A model generated the notes under the pieces. That model saw only the letters and a list, made by a program, of their open reading frames with translations. It had not been told where the DNA came from and did not search any database. A DNA stretch of 64,000 nucleotides from Kribbella capetownensis (GTDB taxonomy: Bacteria > Actinomycetota > Actinomycetes > Propionibacteriales > Kribbellaceae). This document shows, piece by piece, positions 7,472-16,719 of this stretch. The stretch lies in contig NZ_SJKD01000009.1 of NCBI RefSeq assembly GCF_004331485.1, positions 1 to 64,000 of the forward strand, read 5' to 3'. Position numbers and translations under genes: made by a program. Numbering within the stretch: the stretch's first letter is position 1; each line of letters begins with the position of its first letter.

Positions 7472-9106
7472 CTATTCCTCCAGGCGGGTGAGGTACGCGG
7501 CCGCCTCGGTCCGGTTACGGACTCCGAGCTTGGACAAGATGCTGGCCACGTGATGCTCGACGGTACGGCGGCTGATGTACAGCCGGGCCGCGATCTCCGG
7601 ATTGGGCAGCCCGTCGGCCAGCACCGCGAGTACGTCCCGCTCCCGTTTCGTCAGCAAACCAAGGCCCCTGGGACCGGACCGAGCCGCGGACACACCAGCT
7701 GCCCGTAGCCACGCAGCCGCCGCATCCGCATCGCGCGAGGCACCGACGTCCTCGAACACCGTGAGCGCCATCCGCGCCTCAGCCACAGCGGGCGCCGAGC
7801 CGCCCTCGGCACAGAGCGCCTCGGCCAGCAGCATCCGGGTCCGCGCGACCTCGACCGGCATCTCCAGCAGACCGAACCACGTCAGCGCCGCCGACAACCG
7901 GCGTACCGCCACATCAGCCTCTGCCTGGGCCAGCAATACTCGCCCACACAACCGGGCAGCCCGTGCCGCGATCAGTCCGCTGTCGGTCGTCGTACCCAGA
8001 GCAGACAGGTGTTCGGCCTCCACAGCAGCGCCCGCAGCGTCGCCGCGAGCGAGACAGGCCTCGCCAAGCACCTCACGGAGTCGGGCCGCCTCCAGCGGAT
8101 TCGCATCGACGAGCTGACGCCGCACGAGCGACTCAGCCATCGCCGCGTCCCCGGCCGCGAGGTGGACGGCCGCCAGCACCGGCCGTACGACGGGGCGATC
8201 CTCGAAGCCGGCGAGGAGCTGCCGAGCCTCGGCAACCCGGCCCTGGCCAAGCCGGAGCTCGGCCAGGAGGGCAGCCGCCTCTGCCTGGACGGCAGGCAAC
8301 GAGTTACGCGCCAACGCGGCCGCGGCGGTCAGCTCGTTCTCCGCGCGTGGCCAATCGCCGGTCGACACCAGGACAGCGCCGTACGCCGCTCGGCAGGTCG
8401 AGTGGAGGTACGGACAGCCGTAGCGATCGATGAACTCGTCCAGCGAACGCATCCACTGCACAACGCGCAGGAAGTCCGCACCGCGCACGCACGACCGCAT
8501 CAGCAGACAGCTGGTGAGGACGACCGTGTCAGGTCGAGCCCCCTCGCCACCCAGCGCGCCGGCCAGAGCCTCGTCCAGCAACGCGGTGCCTTCCAGCACC
8601 TGCCCGAGGTCGATCAGGGCCGCACCCCAGATGCTCAGCGCGCACAGCTCGAGGTCGCGATCCTCCGCCACCGCAGCAACGTCGTACGCCGCTTCCGACC
8701 AGGCTGCGGCGAGCTCGGGATCGTCGCCGGACGACGCCCGGGCCAGCGACGCCCACGCCACCAGTACGGGCTCGGCGACCTCCGAGGCGATGCGGACTGC
8801 CCGTGCTGCCCATCCCTGTGCTGCGGCGCGATCCCCGAAGTTCGCGTCGTACGAGAGGCTGAGGCCAAGGGCCACGAAGACGGCGTCTGCAGGATCGGAC
8901 TGACGGTAGAGCGCGTAGGCGCGTTCCCAGCAGGAGAAGGCGGCGGGTACGTCGCCCAGCCACCACTGGGCGTCACCCAGCCCAGCCAGACCTCGAGCCG
9001 TTGCCGAGATCCCGACTGCTTCCGCGAACACCGCGCGCGCCGCGCTCCAGTCTCCCTCGCCGAGTGCCTTCGCCCCGGTCGCGAGGAGACCGTCGATCCC
9101 CTCCAC
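7472..9106 (-). CDS. LuxR-family transcriptional regulator with TPR-like repeats
   Basis: A 544-residue protein made of a long helical TPR-like array (residues about 1-470) and a C-terminal LuxR DNA-binding domain (LTKRERDVLAVLADGL, then ISRRTVEHHVASILSKLG). There is no Walker A motif, so it lacks the NACHT-type ATPase of MalT/LAL regulators. The start is uncertain: the first plausible codon after non-coding-like sequence is GTG 9106, with only a weak ribosome site. It is divergent from the HAF-repeat genes at 9229 and upstream of the methyltransferase at 6351, so it may control either. Confidence 0.8.
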   Translation of the reverse strand: MEGIDGLLATGAKALGEGDWSAARAVFAEAVGISATARGLAGLGDAQWWLGDVPAAFSCWERAYALYRQSDPADAVFVALGLSLSYDANFGDRAAAQGWAARAVRIASEVAEPVLVAWASLARASSGDDPELAAAWSEAAYDVAAVAEDRDLELCALSIWGAALIDLGQVLEGTALLDEALAGALGGEGARPDTVVLTSCLLMRSCVRGADFLRVVQWMRSLDEFIDRYGCPYLHSTCRAAYGAVLVSTGDWPRAENELTAAAALARNSLPAVQAEAAALLAELRLGQGRVAEARQLLAGFEDRPVVRPVLAAVHLAAGDAAMAESLVRRQLVDANPLEAARLREVLGEACLARGDAAGAAVEAEHLSALGTTTDSGLIAARAARLCGRVLLAQAEADVAVRRLSAALTWFGLLEMPVEVARTRMLLAEALCAEGGSAPAVAEARMALTVFEDVGASRDADAAAAWLRAAGVSAARSGPRGLGLLTKRERDVLAVLADGLPNPEIAARLYISRRTVEHHVASILSKLGVRNRTEAAAYLTRLEE

Positions 9107-9137
9107 AGCTTCGACGGTAAACGCGCCGCGGTCCCCG

Positions 9138-9153
9138 GGAAATAGGCAATTCC
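9138..9153. promoter_or_regulatory. Candidate operator with partial dyad
   Basis: GGAAATAGGCAATTCC lies between the divergent LuxR-regulator and HAF-repeat genes. A related minus-strand sequence, GGAATAGGCGAGTTC, spans the 3' end of the regulator gene near 7466-7480, upstream of the methyltransferase. Two similar sites beside genes flanking one regulator fit a binding site, but the evidence is thin. Confidence 0.3.
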
Positions 9154-9228
9154 GTGTTCGGCCCCATCTACGCGGTGGCTCGCTGCGAAGGCCCGGGCAT
9201 TCGACCCCGACACTCGGAAGGACAGGAC

Positions 9229-10179
9229 ATGACTCTGCGCAATCGCGCCACGATCGTGGCCCTCGCCGCGGTGCTGGCGGCGGGCTCGCCGGCTGCGGCC
9301 GGCAATCATCACGCGACAGAAGGCCCGTCATCGTTGGGTCCGGTGTTCGTCCTGGACGGAGGTCGTTACAGCGCCTTCGACCCGCCCGACGGCATCAGCG
9401 CCAACGAGTTCGTCGACCTCAACGACCGCGGACAGGTCGCCGGAACGTACGTCGACGCCGACACCGGAGCCAGCCACGGGTTCCTCCGCGAGAAGCGCGG
9501 CCGGTTCACCCGCTTCGACGCTCCGGGCGCGATCGACACCTACGTCGCTGAGATCAACGACCGCGGCCAGATCGTTGGCACCGCCTGCGACTCCGAACCG
9601 TGCACGCAGTACGGCTTCCTGCGCGACGCACGCCGCTTCGCCACGATCCGCAAGCCGGGCGCCGTCGCCACCCAGGCGTTCGGCCTGGACGACCGCGGTC
9701 GGATCGCCGGCGACTACCTCGACAAGGGCGGCAAGTATCACGGCTACCTGTGGGCGAACCGGAAGTTCACCACCATCGACGTCCGCGGCGCCGCCGGGAC
9801 AACGCTGATGGGCGTCAACGACCGCGGTGACACGGTCGGGCTGTACTTCGAGTCCGACGGATCCATCCACGCGTTCTTCCGCGACGCCCGCGGCCGGGTC
9901 ACCACGATCGACGCGCCGGACGCGAAGCTGACCTTCCCCGCCGACATCAACGACCGCGGCCAGATCGCCGGTTTCACCACGGATGCGCTGCCGTTGCCCA
10001 CGGCCACCAATATTCAAGGATTCGTGCTGAGGAACGGACCCACCGGCCCCGTCACTCGGATCGACTACCCCGGCGCGTCGCGAACGATCGTGTTCGGCCT
10101 CAACGACCACGGCAGCATCACCGGCGTCTACGAGAACCCGACCCCAGCCGGCGGCGCCCCGCCCAAGGAGGACCGATGA
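9229..10179 (+). CDS. Secreted HAF-repeat protein 1
   Basis: A 316-residue exported protein with a Sec signal peptide (MTLRNRATIVALAAVLAAG, cleavage near SPAAAG). Six repeats of about 45 residues follow, each centred on a variant of NDRGQIVG and usually preceded by a phe/tyr-rich HGFLR-type strand. This is the HAF family of extracellular repeats, expected to fold as a beta-propeller-like structure. The ATG at 9229 has GGAAGGACAGG upstream. Its stop overlaps the start of the paralogous gene at 10176 (ATGA). The function of the family is unknown. I rejected the longer frame from 9154 because it would bury the signal peptide. Confidence 0.8.
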   Translation: MTLRNRATIVALAAVLAAGSPAAAGNHHATEGPSSLGPVFVLDGGRYSAFDPPDGISANEFVDLNDRGQVAGTYVDADTGASHGFLREKRGRFTRFDAPGAIDTYVAEINDRGQIVGTACDSEPCTQYGFLRDARRFATIRKPGAVATQAFGLDDRGRIAGDYLDKGGKYHGYLWANRKFTTIDVRGAAGTTLMGVNDRGDTVGLYFESDGSIHAFFRDARGRVTTIDAPDAKLTFPADINDRGQIAGFTTDALPLPTATNIQGFVLRNGPTGPVTRIDYPGASRTIVFGLNDHGSITGVYENPTPAGGAPPKEDR

Positions 10180-11132
10180 AGACCCGCGCCCTGGCAGGCA
10201 TATCCGCCGTCGCGCTCGCCACACTCGCCGTACTTCCCGCAGCAGCCGACCCACCGCCGACCGCCGTGGGGAACACAATCCACGGGTTCGTGGTCGCGGA
10301 CGGCCGACCGCGCACGGTCGACCACCCCCGGGCCACGACCACTCCCGCCACATCAGACGGGTACGCCGGGACCGGCACGCTCGGGATCAACGACCGCGGC
10401 GACATTCTCGGTGTGTACGTGGATCGACGCGGCGGCATCATCCGTCACTTCGTCCTCGACCGGAAGGGTCGCTACCGCGAGATCGCACCACCCCGCCAAC
10501 GCCCACCCGGCCTGTCCGACGAACTGGTCGACATCAACAACCGCGGCGAGATCGTGGGCTTCTACGACGACGACCAGGGGTTCACGACCACGTCGTTCCT
10601 CCGCACCAGGAGCGGCCGGTACGTCGGCATCCGCTACCCCGGCTCGCAGGTGACCGGCGTACTGAAGATCAACGACCGGCGTCAGGCCGTCGGCATCTAC
10701 GCCGACAGCACCGGGGTCCACGGCATGCTCTGGGACAACGGTCGCTACCGGACCGTCGACGTCCCGGATGCCACTGCCACGCTGCTGACCGGGATCAACA
10801 ACAGAGGTCAGATCGTCGGGTCGTACGTCGACAAGGACGGTGCGTACCACGGCTTCCGCCGGGACCCGGCCGGCGACATCGCGACTCTTCCCGAGGCTCC
10901 CGGCGCCGACCCCACCAGCGGAGGGACGCAGCCGGCCTCGATCAACGAACGCGGTCAGATCGTCGGACTCGCGTACGACGCCAACGGCGGATCCCGAGCG
11001 TTCCGGTTCCAGCGCAGCCGCTACACGATGTTCGACGGCCCGGATGCGACGTACACCCGCGCGCTCGACCTCAACAACCGCGGCCAGATCGTCGGCGACT
11101 ACGGCACCAACCCGCCCCGCTCGAGCCCATAG
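10176..11132 (+). CDS. Secreted HAF-repeat protein 2
   Basis: A 318-residue tandem paralogue of the preceding gene with its own signal peptide (MKTRALAGISAVALATLAVL, cleavage after PAAA). It has six repeats centred on sequences such as INDRGDILG, INNRGEIVG, INERGQIVG and LNNRGQIVG. The 4-base overlap with gene 1 implies coupled translation, so both products are probably exported in similar amounts and may act together. No catalytic residues or anchor were seen. Confidence 0.8.
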   Translation: MKTRALAGISAVALATLAVLPAAADPPPTAVGNTIHGFVVADGRPRTVDHPRATTTPATSDGYAGTGTLGINDRGDILGVYVDRRGGIIRHFVLDRKGRYREIAPPRQRPPGLSDELVDINNRGEIVGFYDDDQGFTTTSFLRTRSGRYVGIRYPGSQVTGVLKINDRRQAVGIYADSTGVHGMLWDNGRYRTVDVPDATATLLTGINNRGQIVGSYVDKDGAYHGFRRDPAGDIATLPEAPGADPTSGGTQPASINERGQIVGLAYDANGGSRAFRFQRSRYTMFDGPDATYTRALDLNNRGQIVGDYGTNPPRSSP

Positions 11133-11145
11133 GTAGACGCGCTGC

Positions 11146-11179
11146 GGCCCCCGGGGAATGTGGGAAGTTCCCGGGGGCC
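11146..11179. terminator. Bidirectional hairpin terminator
   Basis: GGCCCCCGGGGAA (11146-11158) pairs with TTCCCGGGGGCC (11168-11179), with one bulged base and a 9-nt loop. It lies between the convergent HAF-repeat and nrdJ genes. Confidence 0.7.
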
Positions 11180-11243
11180 GTGGCGCTATCAGCTGGGGTG
11201 GTGCGGCGGCGGACAGCACACCCGCCGCCGCACCCCGTTGGTG

Positions 11244-14159
11244 TCAGCTGCAGCCGGAGGTGCTGCCGCAGCCTTCGCAGACGTAGCAGGAGCCGCTCGG
11301 ACGCATCTTCGTGCCGCAGGTGAAGCACAGTGGTGCGTCGACCGACGTACCCGTGATGAGCTCGAACATCTCGGCGGTCGTGCGGACCTCAGAGGTGTCG
11401 AGCGGCTTGGCCGCGGCCGCTTCCGCCACGACCGGCTTGTCGGCGCTCTCGGCGGCCGGCTCGACCGACTTCAACGACTCGGCCTCGGAGACCTCGACCG
11501 GGGCCGGCTCGTAGGAACCGGTGTCGAGCTGCCGGGACCGCTCGTCCGCGGAGTAGATGCCCAGGGCGGCCCGGTCGTCGAACGGCAGGTAGTCCAGGGC
11601 CAGGCGCCGGAAGATGTAGTCCATGATCGACTGCGCCATCCGCACGTCCGGGTCGTCGGTCAGACCGGCCGGCTCGAACTTCAGGTTGGTGAACTTCTGG
11701 ACGTAGGTCTCCAGCGGTACGCCGTGCTGCAGCGCGATCGAGATCGCGATCGAGAAGGCGTCCATCACCCCGGCCAGGGTCGAACCCTGCTTGCCCATCT
11801 TCAGGAAGACCTCGCCCAGACCGTCGTCCGGGTAGGAGCCGGCGGTCATGTACCCCTCGGCGCCGCCGACGCTGAACGACGTGGTCCGCGAGGGCCGCGA
11901 CTTCGGCAGGCGCTTGCGGGTCGGCCGGTACTCGATGATCTTCTCGACGACCTTCTCCGCGACCGCATCGGTGTCCGCCGAGGCCGATGCCGCGGCGGCC
12001 TCGGAGGCCTTCTTCGCCTTGGCGTCGGCCAGCGGCTGACCGACCTTGCAGTTGTCGCGATAGACCGCGAGCGCCTTCAGGCCGAGCTTCCAGCCCTGGA
12101 AGTAGACGTCGGCGATCTCCTCGACCGTCGCGGTCTCCGGCAGGTTCACCGTCTTGGAGATCGCGCCGGACAGGAACGGCTGCGCGGCCGCCATCATCCG
12201 GACGTGGCCCATCGGCTTGATCGACCGCTCACCCATCGCGGTGTCGAAGATCTCGTAGTGCTCCGGCTTCAGGCCGGGAGCGTCGACCACGTGACCGTGC
12301 TCGGCGATGTACTCGACGATCGCCTCGATCGTCTCCTCGGTGTAGCTGTACTGACGCAGCGCCCGCGGCACGGTCTGGTTGACGATCTGCATCGAGCCGC
12401 CGCCGACCAGCTTCTTGAACTTGACCAGCGAGAAGTCCGGCTCGATCCCGGTGGTGTCGCAGTCCATCATGAAGCCGATGGTGCCGGTCGGTGCGAGCAC
12501 CGAGGCCTGCGCGTTCCGCCAGCCGTTCTTGCCGCCGACCTTCAGTACGGCGTCCCACGCGGCCGTGGCGTGCGTGTGCACGTCCTTGTCGATCTCGTGC
12601 AGCGTCCGGATCGCGTCGTTGGCCGCGGCGTGCTTGCGCATCACCCGGGTGTGCGCGTCCTTGTTCCGCTCGAAACCGTCGTACGGGCCGACGACGCCGG
12701 CCAGCTCGGCCGAGCGCTTGTACGACGTACCCGTCATCAGCGAGGTGATAGCGCCCGCCAGTGCGCGACCACCGTCGGAGTCGTAGGCGTGACCCGTTGC
12801 CATCAGCAACGCACCGAGGTTCGCGTAGCCGATGCCGAGCTGCCGGTACGCGCGGGTGGTGTCGCCGATCGCCTCGGTCGGGAAGTCGGCGAAGCAGATC
12901 GAGATGTCCATCGCGGTGATGATCAGCTCGACGGCCTTGACGAACTTCTCCGAGTCGAACAGGTCGTCGTCGCGGAGGAACTTCATCAGGTTCAGCGACG
13001 CCAGGTTGCAGGACGAGTTGTCCAGGTGCATGTACTCCGAGCACGGGTTGGACGCGGTGATCCGGCCCGTCTCCGGCGTGGTGTGCCAGTCGTTGATGGT
13101 GTCGTCGTACTGCAGACCCGGGTCGGCACAGGCCCACGCGGCCTGGGCGATCTTGTCGAACAGCGACCGCGCGTCGACGGTCTCGATCACCGAGTTGTCC
13201 AGCCGCGCCCGCAGCCCGAACTCGCCCTTGTCCTCGACCGCGCGCATGAACTCGTCGGTGACCCGGACCGAGTTGTTGGCGTTCTGGTACTGCACCGAGG
13301 TGATGTCGCGACCGCCGAGGTCCATGTCGAAGCCCGCGTCGCGCAGGACCCGGATCTTCTCCTCCTCGCGCATCTTGGTGTCGACGAACTCCTCGATGTC
13401 GGGGTGGTCGACGTCGAGCACGACCATCTTGGCCGCGCGCCGGGTGGCGCCGCCGGACTTGATCGTCCCGGCGCTCGCGTCCGCGCCGCGCATGAAGCTG
13501 ACCGGGCCGGACGCCGTACCGCCGCTGGACTGCAGCAGCTCCTTCGACGAACGGATCCGGGACAGGTTCAGACCGGCGCCGGAGCCGCCCTTGAAGATCA
13601 GGCCCTCTTCCTTGTACCAGTTCAGGATCGAGTCCATCGAGTCGTCGACGGCGAGGATGAAGCAGGCCGACACCTGCTGCGGCGACGAGGTCCCGACGTT
13701 GAACCAGACCGGCGAGTTGAAGCTGAAGTACTGGTGCAGGAGCATCCAGGTGAGCTCGTGCTCGAACACTTCGGCGTCGGCCGGGGTGGCGAAGTACCCG
13801 TGCTCCTCGCCGGCCTTGCGGTAGGTCTTCACGACCCGGTCGAGCAACTGCCGCAGGCTCCACTCGCGGTTGTCGTGACCGACCGCGCCGCGGAAGTACT
13901 TCGTGGTGACGATGGTGGACGCGTTCACGCTCCAGTAGTCGGGGAACTCGACCCCGCGCTGCTCGAAGACGGTCTCACCGGTCTTCCAGTTCTGCTGTAC
14001 GACGTCGCGGCGCTCCCACGTCACCTCGTCGTACGGGTGCGCGCCCTCGGTGGTGAAGATGCGCTCGATGGTGAGTCCCGCGGGCGCGTTCTTGCGCCCA
14101 CGGAACCCGGCCGCCGACCTCTTGGTCGACCCCGAGTGGCCGGTCACCGTCTCTGTCAT
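11244..14159 (-). CDS. nrdJ: Vitamin B12-dependent ribonucleotide reductase
   Basis: This 971-residue class II enzyme reduces ribonucleotides to deoxyribonucleotides with adenosylcobalamin as radical source. Visible marks are the barrel segment FSFNSPVWFNVG, KGGSGAGLNLSRIRSS, the catalytic loop NPCSEYMHLDNSSCNL carrying the N-x-C-x-E active site, and a C-terminal zinc-ribbon-like tail with CFTCG and CYVCEGCG cysteines. Length is normal for actinobacterial NrdJ. GAGGAGCAACC precedes the ATG. It follows nrdR on the same strand and is expected to share its NrdR-controlled promoter. No cobalamin riboswitch was recognised upstream. Confidence 0.97.
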   Translation of the reverse strand: MTETVTGHSGSTKRSAAGFRGRKNAPAGLTIERIFTTEGAHPYDEVTWERRDVVQQNWKTGETVFEQRGVEFPDYWSVNASTIVTTKYFRGAVGHDNREWSLRQLLDRVVKTYRKAGEEHGYFATPADAEVFEHELTWMLLHQYFSFNSPVWFNVGTSSPQQVSACFILAVDDSMDSILNWYKEEGLIFKGGSGAGLNLSRIRSSKELLQSSGGTASGPVSFMRGADASAGTIKSGGATRRAAKMVVLDVDHPDIEEFVDTKMREEEKIRVLRDAGFDMDLGGRDITSVQYQNANNSVRVTDEFMRAVEDKGEFGLRARLDNSVIETVDARSLFDKIAQAAWACADPGLQYDDTINDWHTTPETGRITASNPCSEYMHLDNSSCNLASLNLMKFLRDDDLFDSEKFVKAVELIITAMDISICFADFPTEAIGDTTRAYRQLGIGYANLGALLMATGHAYDSDGGRALAGAITSLMTGTSYKRSAELAGVVGPYDGFERNKDAHTRVMRKHAAANDAIRTLHEIDKDVHTHATAAWDAVLKVGGKNGWRNAQASVLAPTGTIGFMMDCDTTGIEPDFSLVKFKKLVGGGSMQIVNQTVPRALRQYSYTEETIEAIVEYIAEHGHVVDAPGLKPEHYEIFDTAMGERSIKPMGHVRMMAAAQPFLSGAISKTVNLPETATVEEIADVYFQGWKLGLKALAVYRDNCKVGQPLADAKAKKASEAAAASASADTDAVAEKVVEKIIEYRPTRKRLPKSRPSRTTSFSVGGAEGYMTAGSYPDDGLGEVFLKMGKQGSTLAGVMDAFSIAISIALQHGVPLETYVQKFTNLKFEPAGLTDDPDVRMAQSIMDYIFRRLALDYLPFDDRAALGIYSADERSRQLDTGSYEPAPVEVSEAESLKSVEPAAESADKPVVAEAAAAKPLDTSEVRTTAEMFELITGTSVDAPLCFTCGTKMRPSGSCYVCEGCGSTSGCS

Positions 14160-14256
14160 GGTTGCTCCTCGCCGTGTGTCTGCACTGCCGCGGTCTGTCG
14201 GGACCGCCCCGTTGAGTAACGCCAGGTGTTGCAGATGGTGGTGCTGAATCCCCGAT

Positions 14257-14751
14257 TTATGTCTGCTGGGTCGGCTTCAGCGGGCGCGGCTCGGTGCCCT
14301 CAGGCTCCTTCTCCGCCCGCAGCAGCGCGATCTCCGTCTCGAAGTCGTCGGCCGACTCGAACTGCCGGTAGACGCTCGCGAACCGCAGGTAGGCGACCTC
14401 GTCGAGCTCCCGCAGCGGCCCGAGGATCGCGAGTCCGACCTCGTGCGCGGGCACCTCCGGCGAGCCGCTCGCCTTGAGCGCGTCCTCGACCTTCTGGCCC
14501 AGCCGGGCCAGCGCGTCCACGTCGACCGGCCGGCCCTTGCAGGCCTTGCCGACGCCGTTGATGACCTTCTCCCGGCTGAACGGCTCGGTCGCGCCGGAGC
14601 GCTTCACGACCGTAAGCTGCATCTGCTCGACGGTGGTGAACCGCTTCTCGCACACCGGGCACTGCCGGCGGCGGCGGATCGCTCCGCCGTCCTCGGCCAC
14701 CCTGCTGTCGACGACCCGGGAGTCGACGTGCCGGCAATACGGACAGTGCAC
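14257..14751 (-). CDS. nrdR: Transcriptional repressor NrdR
   Basis: This 164-residue protein represses ribonucleotide reductase genes in response to ATP/dATP. The N-terminal zinc ribbon is CPYC...CPVC (residues about 3-34), with the DNA-binding RRRRQCPVCEKRF stretch. An ATP-cone domain (about 46-136: VVKRSGATEPFSREKV onwards) follows. The start is GTG 14751, with GGGAGGAG upstream. It lies immediately upstream of nrdJ and is probably autoregulated through the repeats at 14837-14881. Confidence 0.96.
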   Translation of the reverse strand: MHCPYCRHVDSRVVDSRVAEDGGAIRRRRQCPVCEKRFTTVEQMQLTVVKRSGATEPFSREKVINGVGKACKGRPVDVDALARLGQKVEDALKASGSPEVPAHEVGLAILGPLRELDEVAYLRFASVYRQFESADDFETEIALLRAEKEPEGTEPRPLKPTQQT

Positions 14752-14836
14752 GACGAATCACTCCTCCCGTGAGGCCGCCCGTGGGCGTCCTGTGGATCTT
14801 TCTGGGGACAACTTGTGTATGACGTGTGCGTAACCG

Positions 14837-14881
14837 ACCACTACCTGTGGAAAATTACACCCGTGTAACCACTACATCTAG
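14837..14881 (-). promoter_or_regulatory. Paired NrdR-box candidates
   Basis: ACCACTACCTGT (from 14837) and ACCACTACATCT (from 14868) are direct repeats exactly 31 bp apart, about three helical turns, in the nrdR-nrdJ promoter region. NrdR is known to bind paired boxes with this spacing. On the minus strand the second box reads AGATGTAGTGGT, close to known actinobacterial NrdR boxes. Confidence 0.65.
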
Positions 14882-14896
14882 CGATCCTAGATCGCT
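14880..14896. repeat. Small perfect inverted repeat upstream of NrdR boxes
   Basis: AGCGATC and GATCGCT flank a CTA loop, adjoining the second NrdR-box candidate. It could be an additional operator or a short hairpin. The rest of 14900-15030 shows nothing recognisable. Confidence 0.4.
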
Positions 14897-15030
14897 GCTC
14901 CGACAGTTTGCAAGAACGCCGGAATCTCGCGCGCGTCTCTTTGTTCCAACACCCGCGCGGCCTGGTGTACTCCCGCGTGGCGCCGCCGGAACGGGCCCGC
15001 GGAGGAGCAAACTACGGCCCGCCGAGAGGG

Positions 15031-16719
15031 TCAGGAGCCGGGCAGGCAGAAGTCGAAATCGCAGCCCTGGTCCGCTCCCAGAACGTGGTCGCGGAACAAC
15101 TTTCGGTAGCCGGTGACCATCGGCGGGGCGGACACCGGGAGATCGGCTCGGCGCTTGTCCAACTCGTCCGGCGGGACCAGCAGGTCGAGCCGGCCCTCGG
15201 ACACGGACAGCCGGATCTGATCGCCCGTACGGACCAGAGCGAGCGGACCGCCCAGGGCGGCTTCCGGCGAGACGTGCAGGACGATCGTTCCGTACGCCGT
15301 GCCGCTCATGCGCGCGTCGGAGATCCTGACCATGTCACGGACACCGCTCCGGGCGAGCTTGGCCGGGATCGGCAGATAGCCGGCCTCGGGCATACCTGCT
15401 CCGAGTGGACCGGCGTTCTGCAGGACCAGTACGTCGGACGGCTCCACATCCAGCGCGGGATCGTCGATCCGGGCTGCCAAGTCCTCCAACGAGCTGAACA
15501 CGACAGCACGCCCAGTCGTCTCGAAGAGCTCTGGGTCGGCGGCGGACCGCTTGATCAGCGCACCGGACGGCGCCAGAGACCCGCTCAGCCAGACCAGACC
15601 GCCCTTGTCCCGGCTCGGATCGCTCATCGGCCGCACGACATCCCGGTCCACCCAGGGCGGTCCGTCACCCAGCCGCTCCCCCAGCGTCTCCCCGGTCACC
15701 GTCAACGCAGACAGATCCAGCAAGTCCCGCAGCTCATGCAGTACGGCGGGCAATCCGCCGGAGGCATGTAGATCCTCCATGTAGTGAGCACCGGTCGGCT
15801 TCAGCTCGACCAGCACCGGTGTGGTGTCACTCAGCTCTTTCAGCTCGTCCGGATCGATCCTGAGCCCGAGCCGTCCGGCGATCGCAGTCAGGTGGATCAA
15901 GGCATTTGTCGACCCACCGATCGCCAACAGCACTCGTAACGCGTTGCGTACCGAGGCTGCGGTGACGACCTGGTCCGGCGTACGGCCGGCCACGGCGATC
16001 GACACTGCGGCGGCGCCTGTGGCTTCCCCGATCCGCAGCCGGTCAGCGTGCACCGCGGGAGCCGCAGCGCTGTCCGGCAGAGCCATGCCGAGAGCCTCGA
16101 CGATGCAGGCCATCGTCGACGCAGTGCCCATGACCGCACAGGTGCCGGCTGTCGTCGCCAGGTTGCGCTCCACCCGCCCGATCTCTTCTTCCGACACCTC
16201 ACCGGCTCGGTAGCTCGCCCAGAAGCGGCGGCAGTCGGTGCACGCACCCAACCGCTCGCCCTGGTACCGCCCGGTCGACATCGGGCCGGTGACGAGCTGG
16301 ATCGCCGGGCGCCCAGCGGACAACGCTCCCATCAGCTGCGCCGGAACGGTCTTGTCGCAGCCGCCGACGAGGACGACACCGTCCATCGGCTGGGCCCGGA
16401 CGAGCTCCTCGACGTCCATCGCCATCAGGTTGCGGTAGACCATCGAGGTCGGCTCGAGGAAGCTCTCCCCCAGCGAGACAGTCGGGAACTCCATCGGCAG
16501 TCCACCGGCCGCGATGATGCCGCGGGCCACCGACTTCACCAGCTCCGGCTGTTGCCGGTGGCAAGGGTTGTAGTCGCTGGCCGAGGTGGCGATACCGATC
16601 ACCGGACGGTCCAGCGACTCCGGTGACCGGCCGCTGGCGTGCAGGAATGCCCGCCGCAGGAATCGCGAGAACTCCGGATCCCCGTAGCTGACCAGCCCCC
16701 GGTAGATGCCCTTCGTCAT
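15031..16719 (-). CDS. IlvD/Edd-family dehydratase (sugar-acid type)
   Basis: A 562-residue iron-sulfur dehydratase. Cysteines in GGCDKTVPAQLMG, GACTDCRRFWASY and GTCAVMGTASTMA fit the cluster-binding and active-site positions. SGSLAPSGALIK and SDARMSGTAYGTIVLH are family signatures. Its neighbours (DapA-family enzyme, GH39 xylosidase, GntR regulator) favour a pentonate dehydratase such as L-arabinonate or D-xylonate dehydratase over the amino-acid enzyme IlvD. The ATG at 16719 overlaps the preceding stop as ATGA, so translation is coupled. An upstream extension of the same open frame is only a shadow of the DapA-family gene. Confidence 0.85.
   Translation of the reverse strand: MTKGIYRGLVSYGDPEFSRFLRRAFLHASGRSPESLDRPVIGIATSASDYNPCHRQQPELVKSVARGIIAAGGLPMEFPTVSLGESFLEPTSMVYRNLMAMDVEELVRAQPMDGVVLVGGCDKTVPAQLMGALSAGRPAIQLVTGPMSTGRYQGERLGACTDCRRFWASYRAGEVSEEEIGRVERNLATTAGTCAVMGTASTMACIVEALGMALPDSAAAPAVHADRLRIGEATGAAAVSIAVAGRTPDQVVTAASVRNALRVLLAIGGSTNALIHLTAIAGRLGLRIDPDELKELSDTTPVLVELKPTGAHYMEDLHASGGLPAVLHELRDLLDLSALTVTGETLGERLGDGPPWVDRDVVRPMSDPSRDKGGLVWLSGSLAPSGALIKRSAADPELFETTGRAVVFSSLEDLAARIDDPALDVEPSDVLVLQNAGPLGAGMPEAGYLPIPAKLARSGVRDMVRISDARMSGTAYGTIVLHVSPEAALGGPLALVRTGDQIRLSVSEGRLDLLVPPDELDKRRADLPVSAPPMVTGYRKLFRDHVLGADQGCDFDFCLPGS

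Noticed and set aside
11160..14219. 1019-residue plus-strand frame opposite nrdJ
   Set aside because: NrdJ is unmistakable on the other strand; the antisense frame is open only because of GC-skewed codons.
14752..15030. Cobalamin riboswitch before nrdR-nrdJ
   Set aside because: Some actinobacteria regulate ribonucleotide reductase by B12, but no B12-box-like core or matching structure was recognisable.
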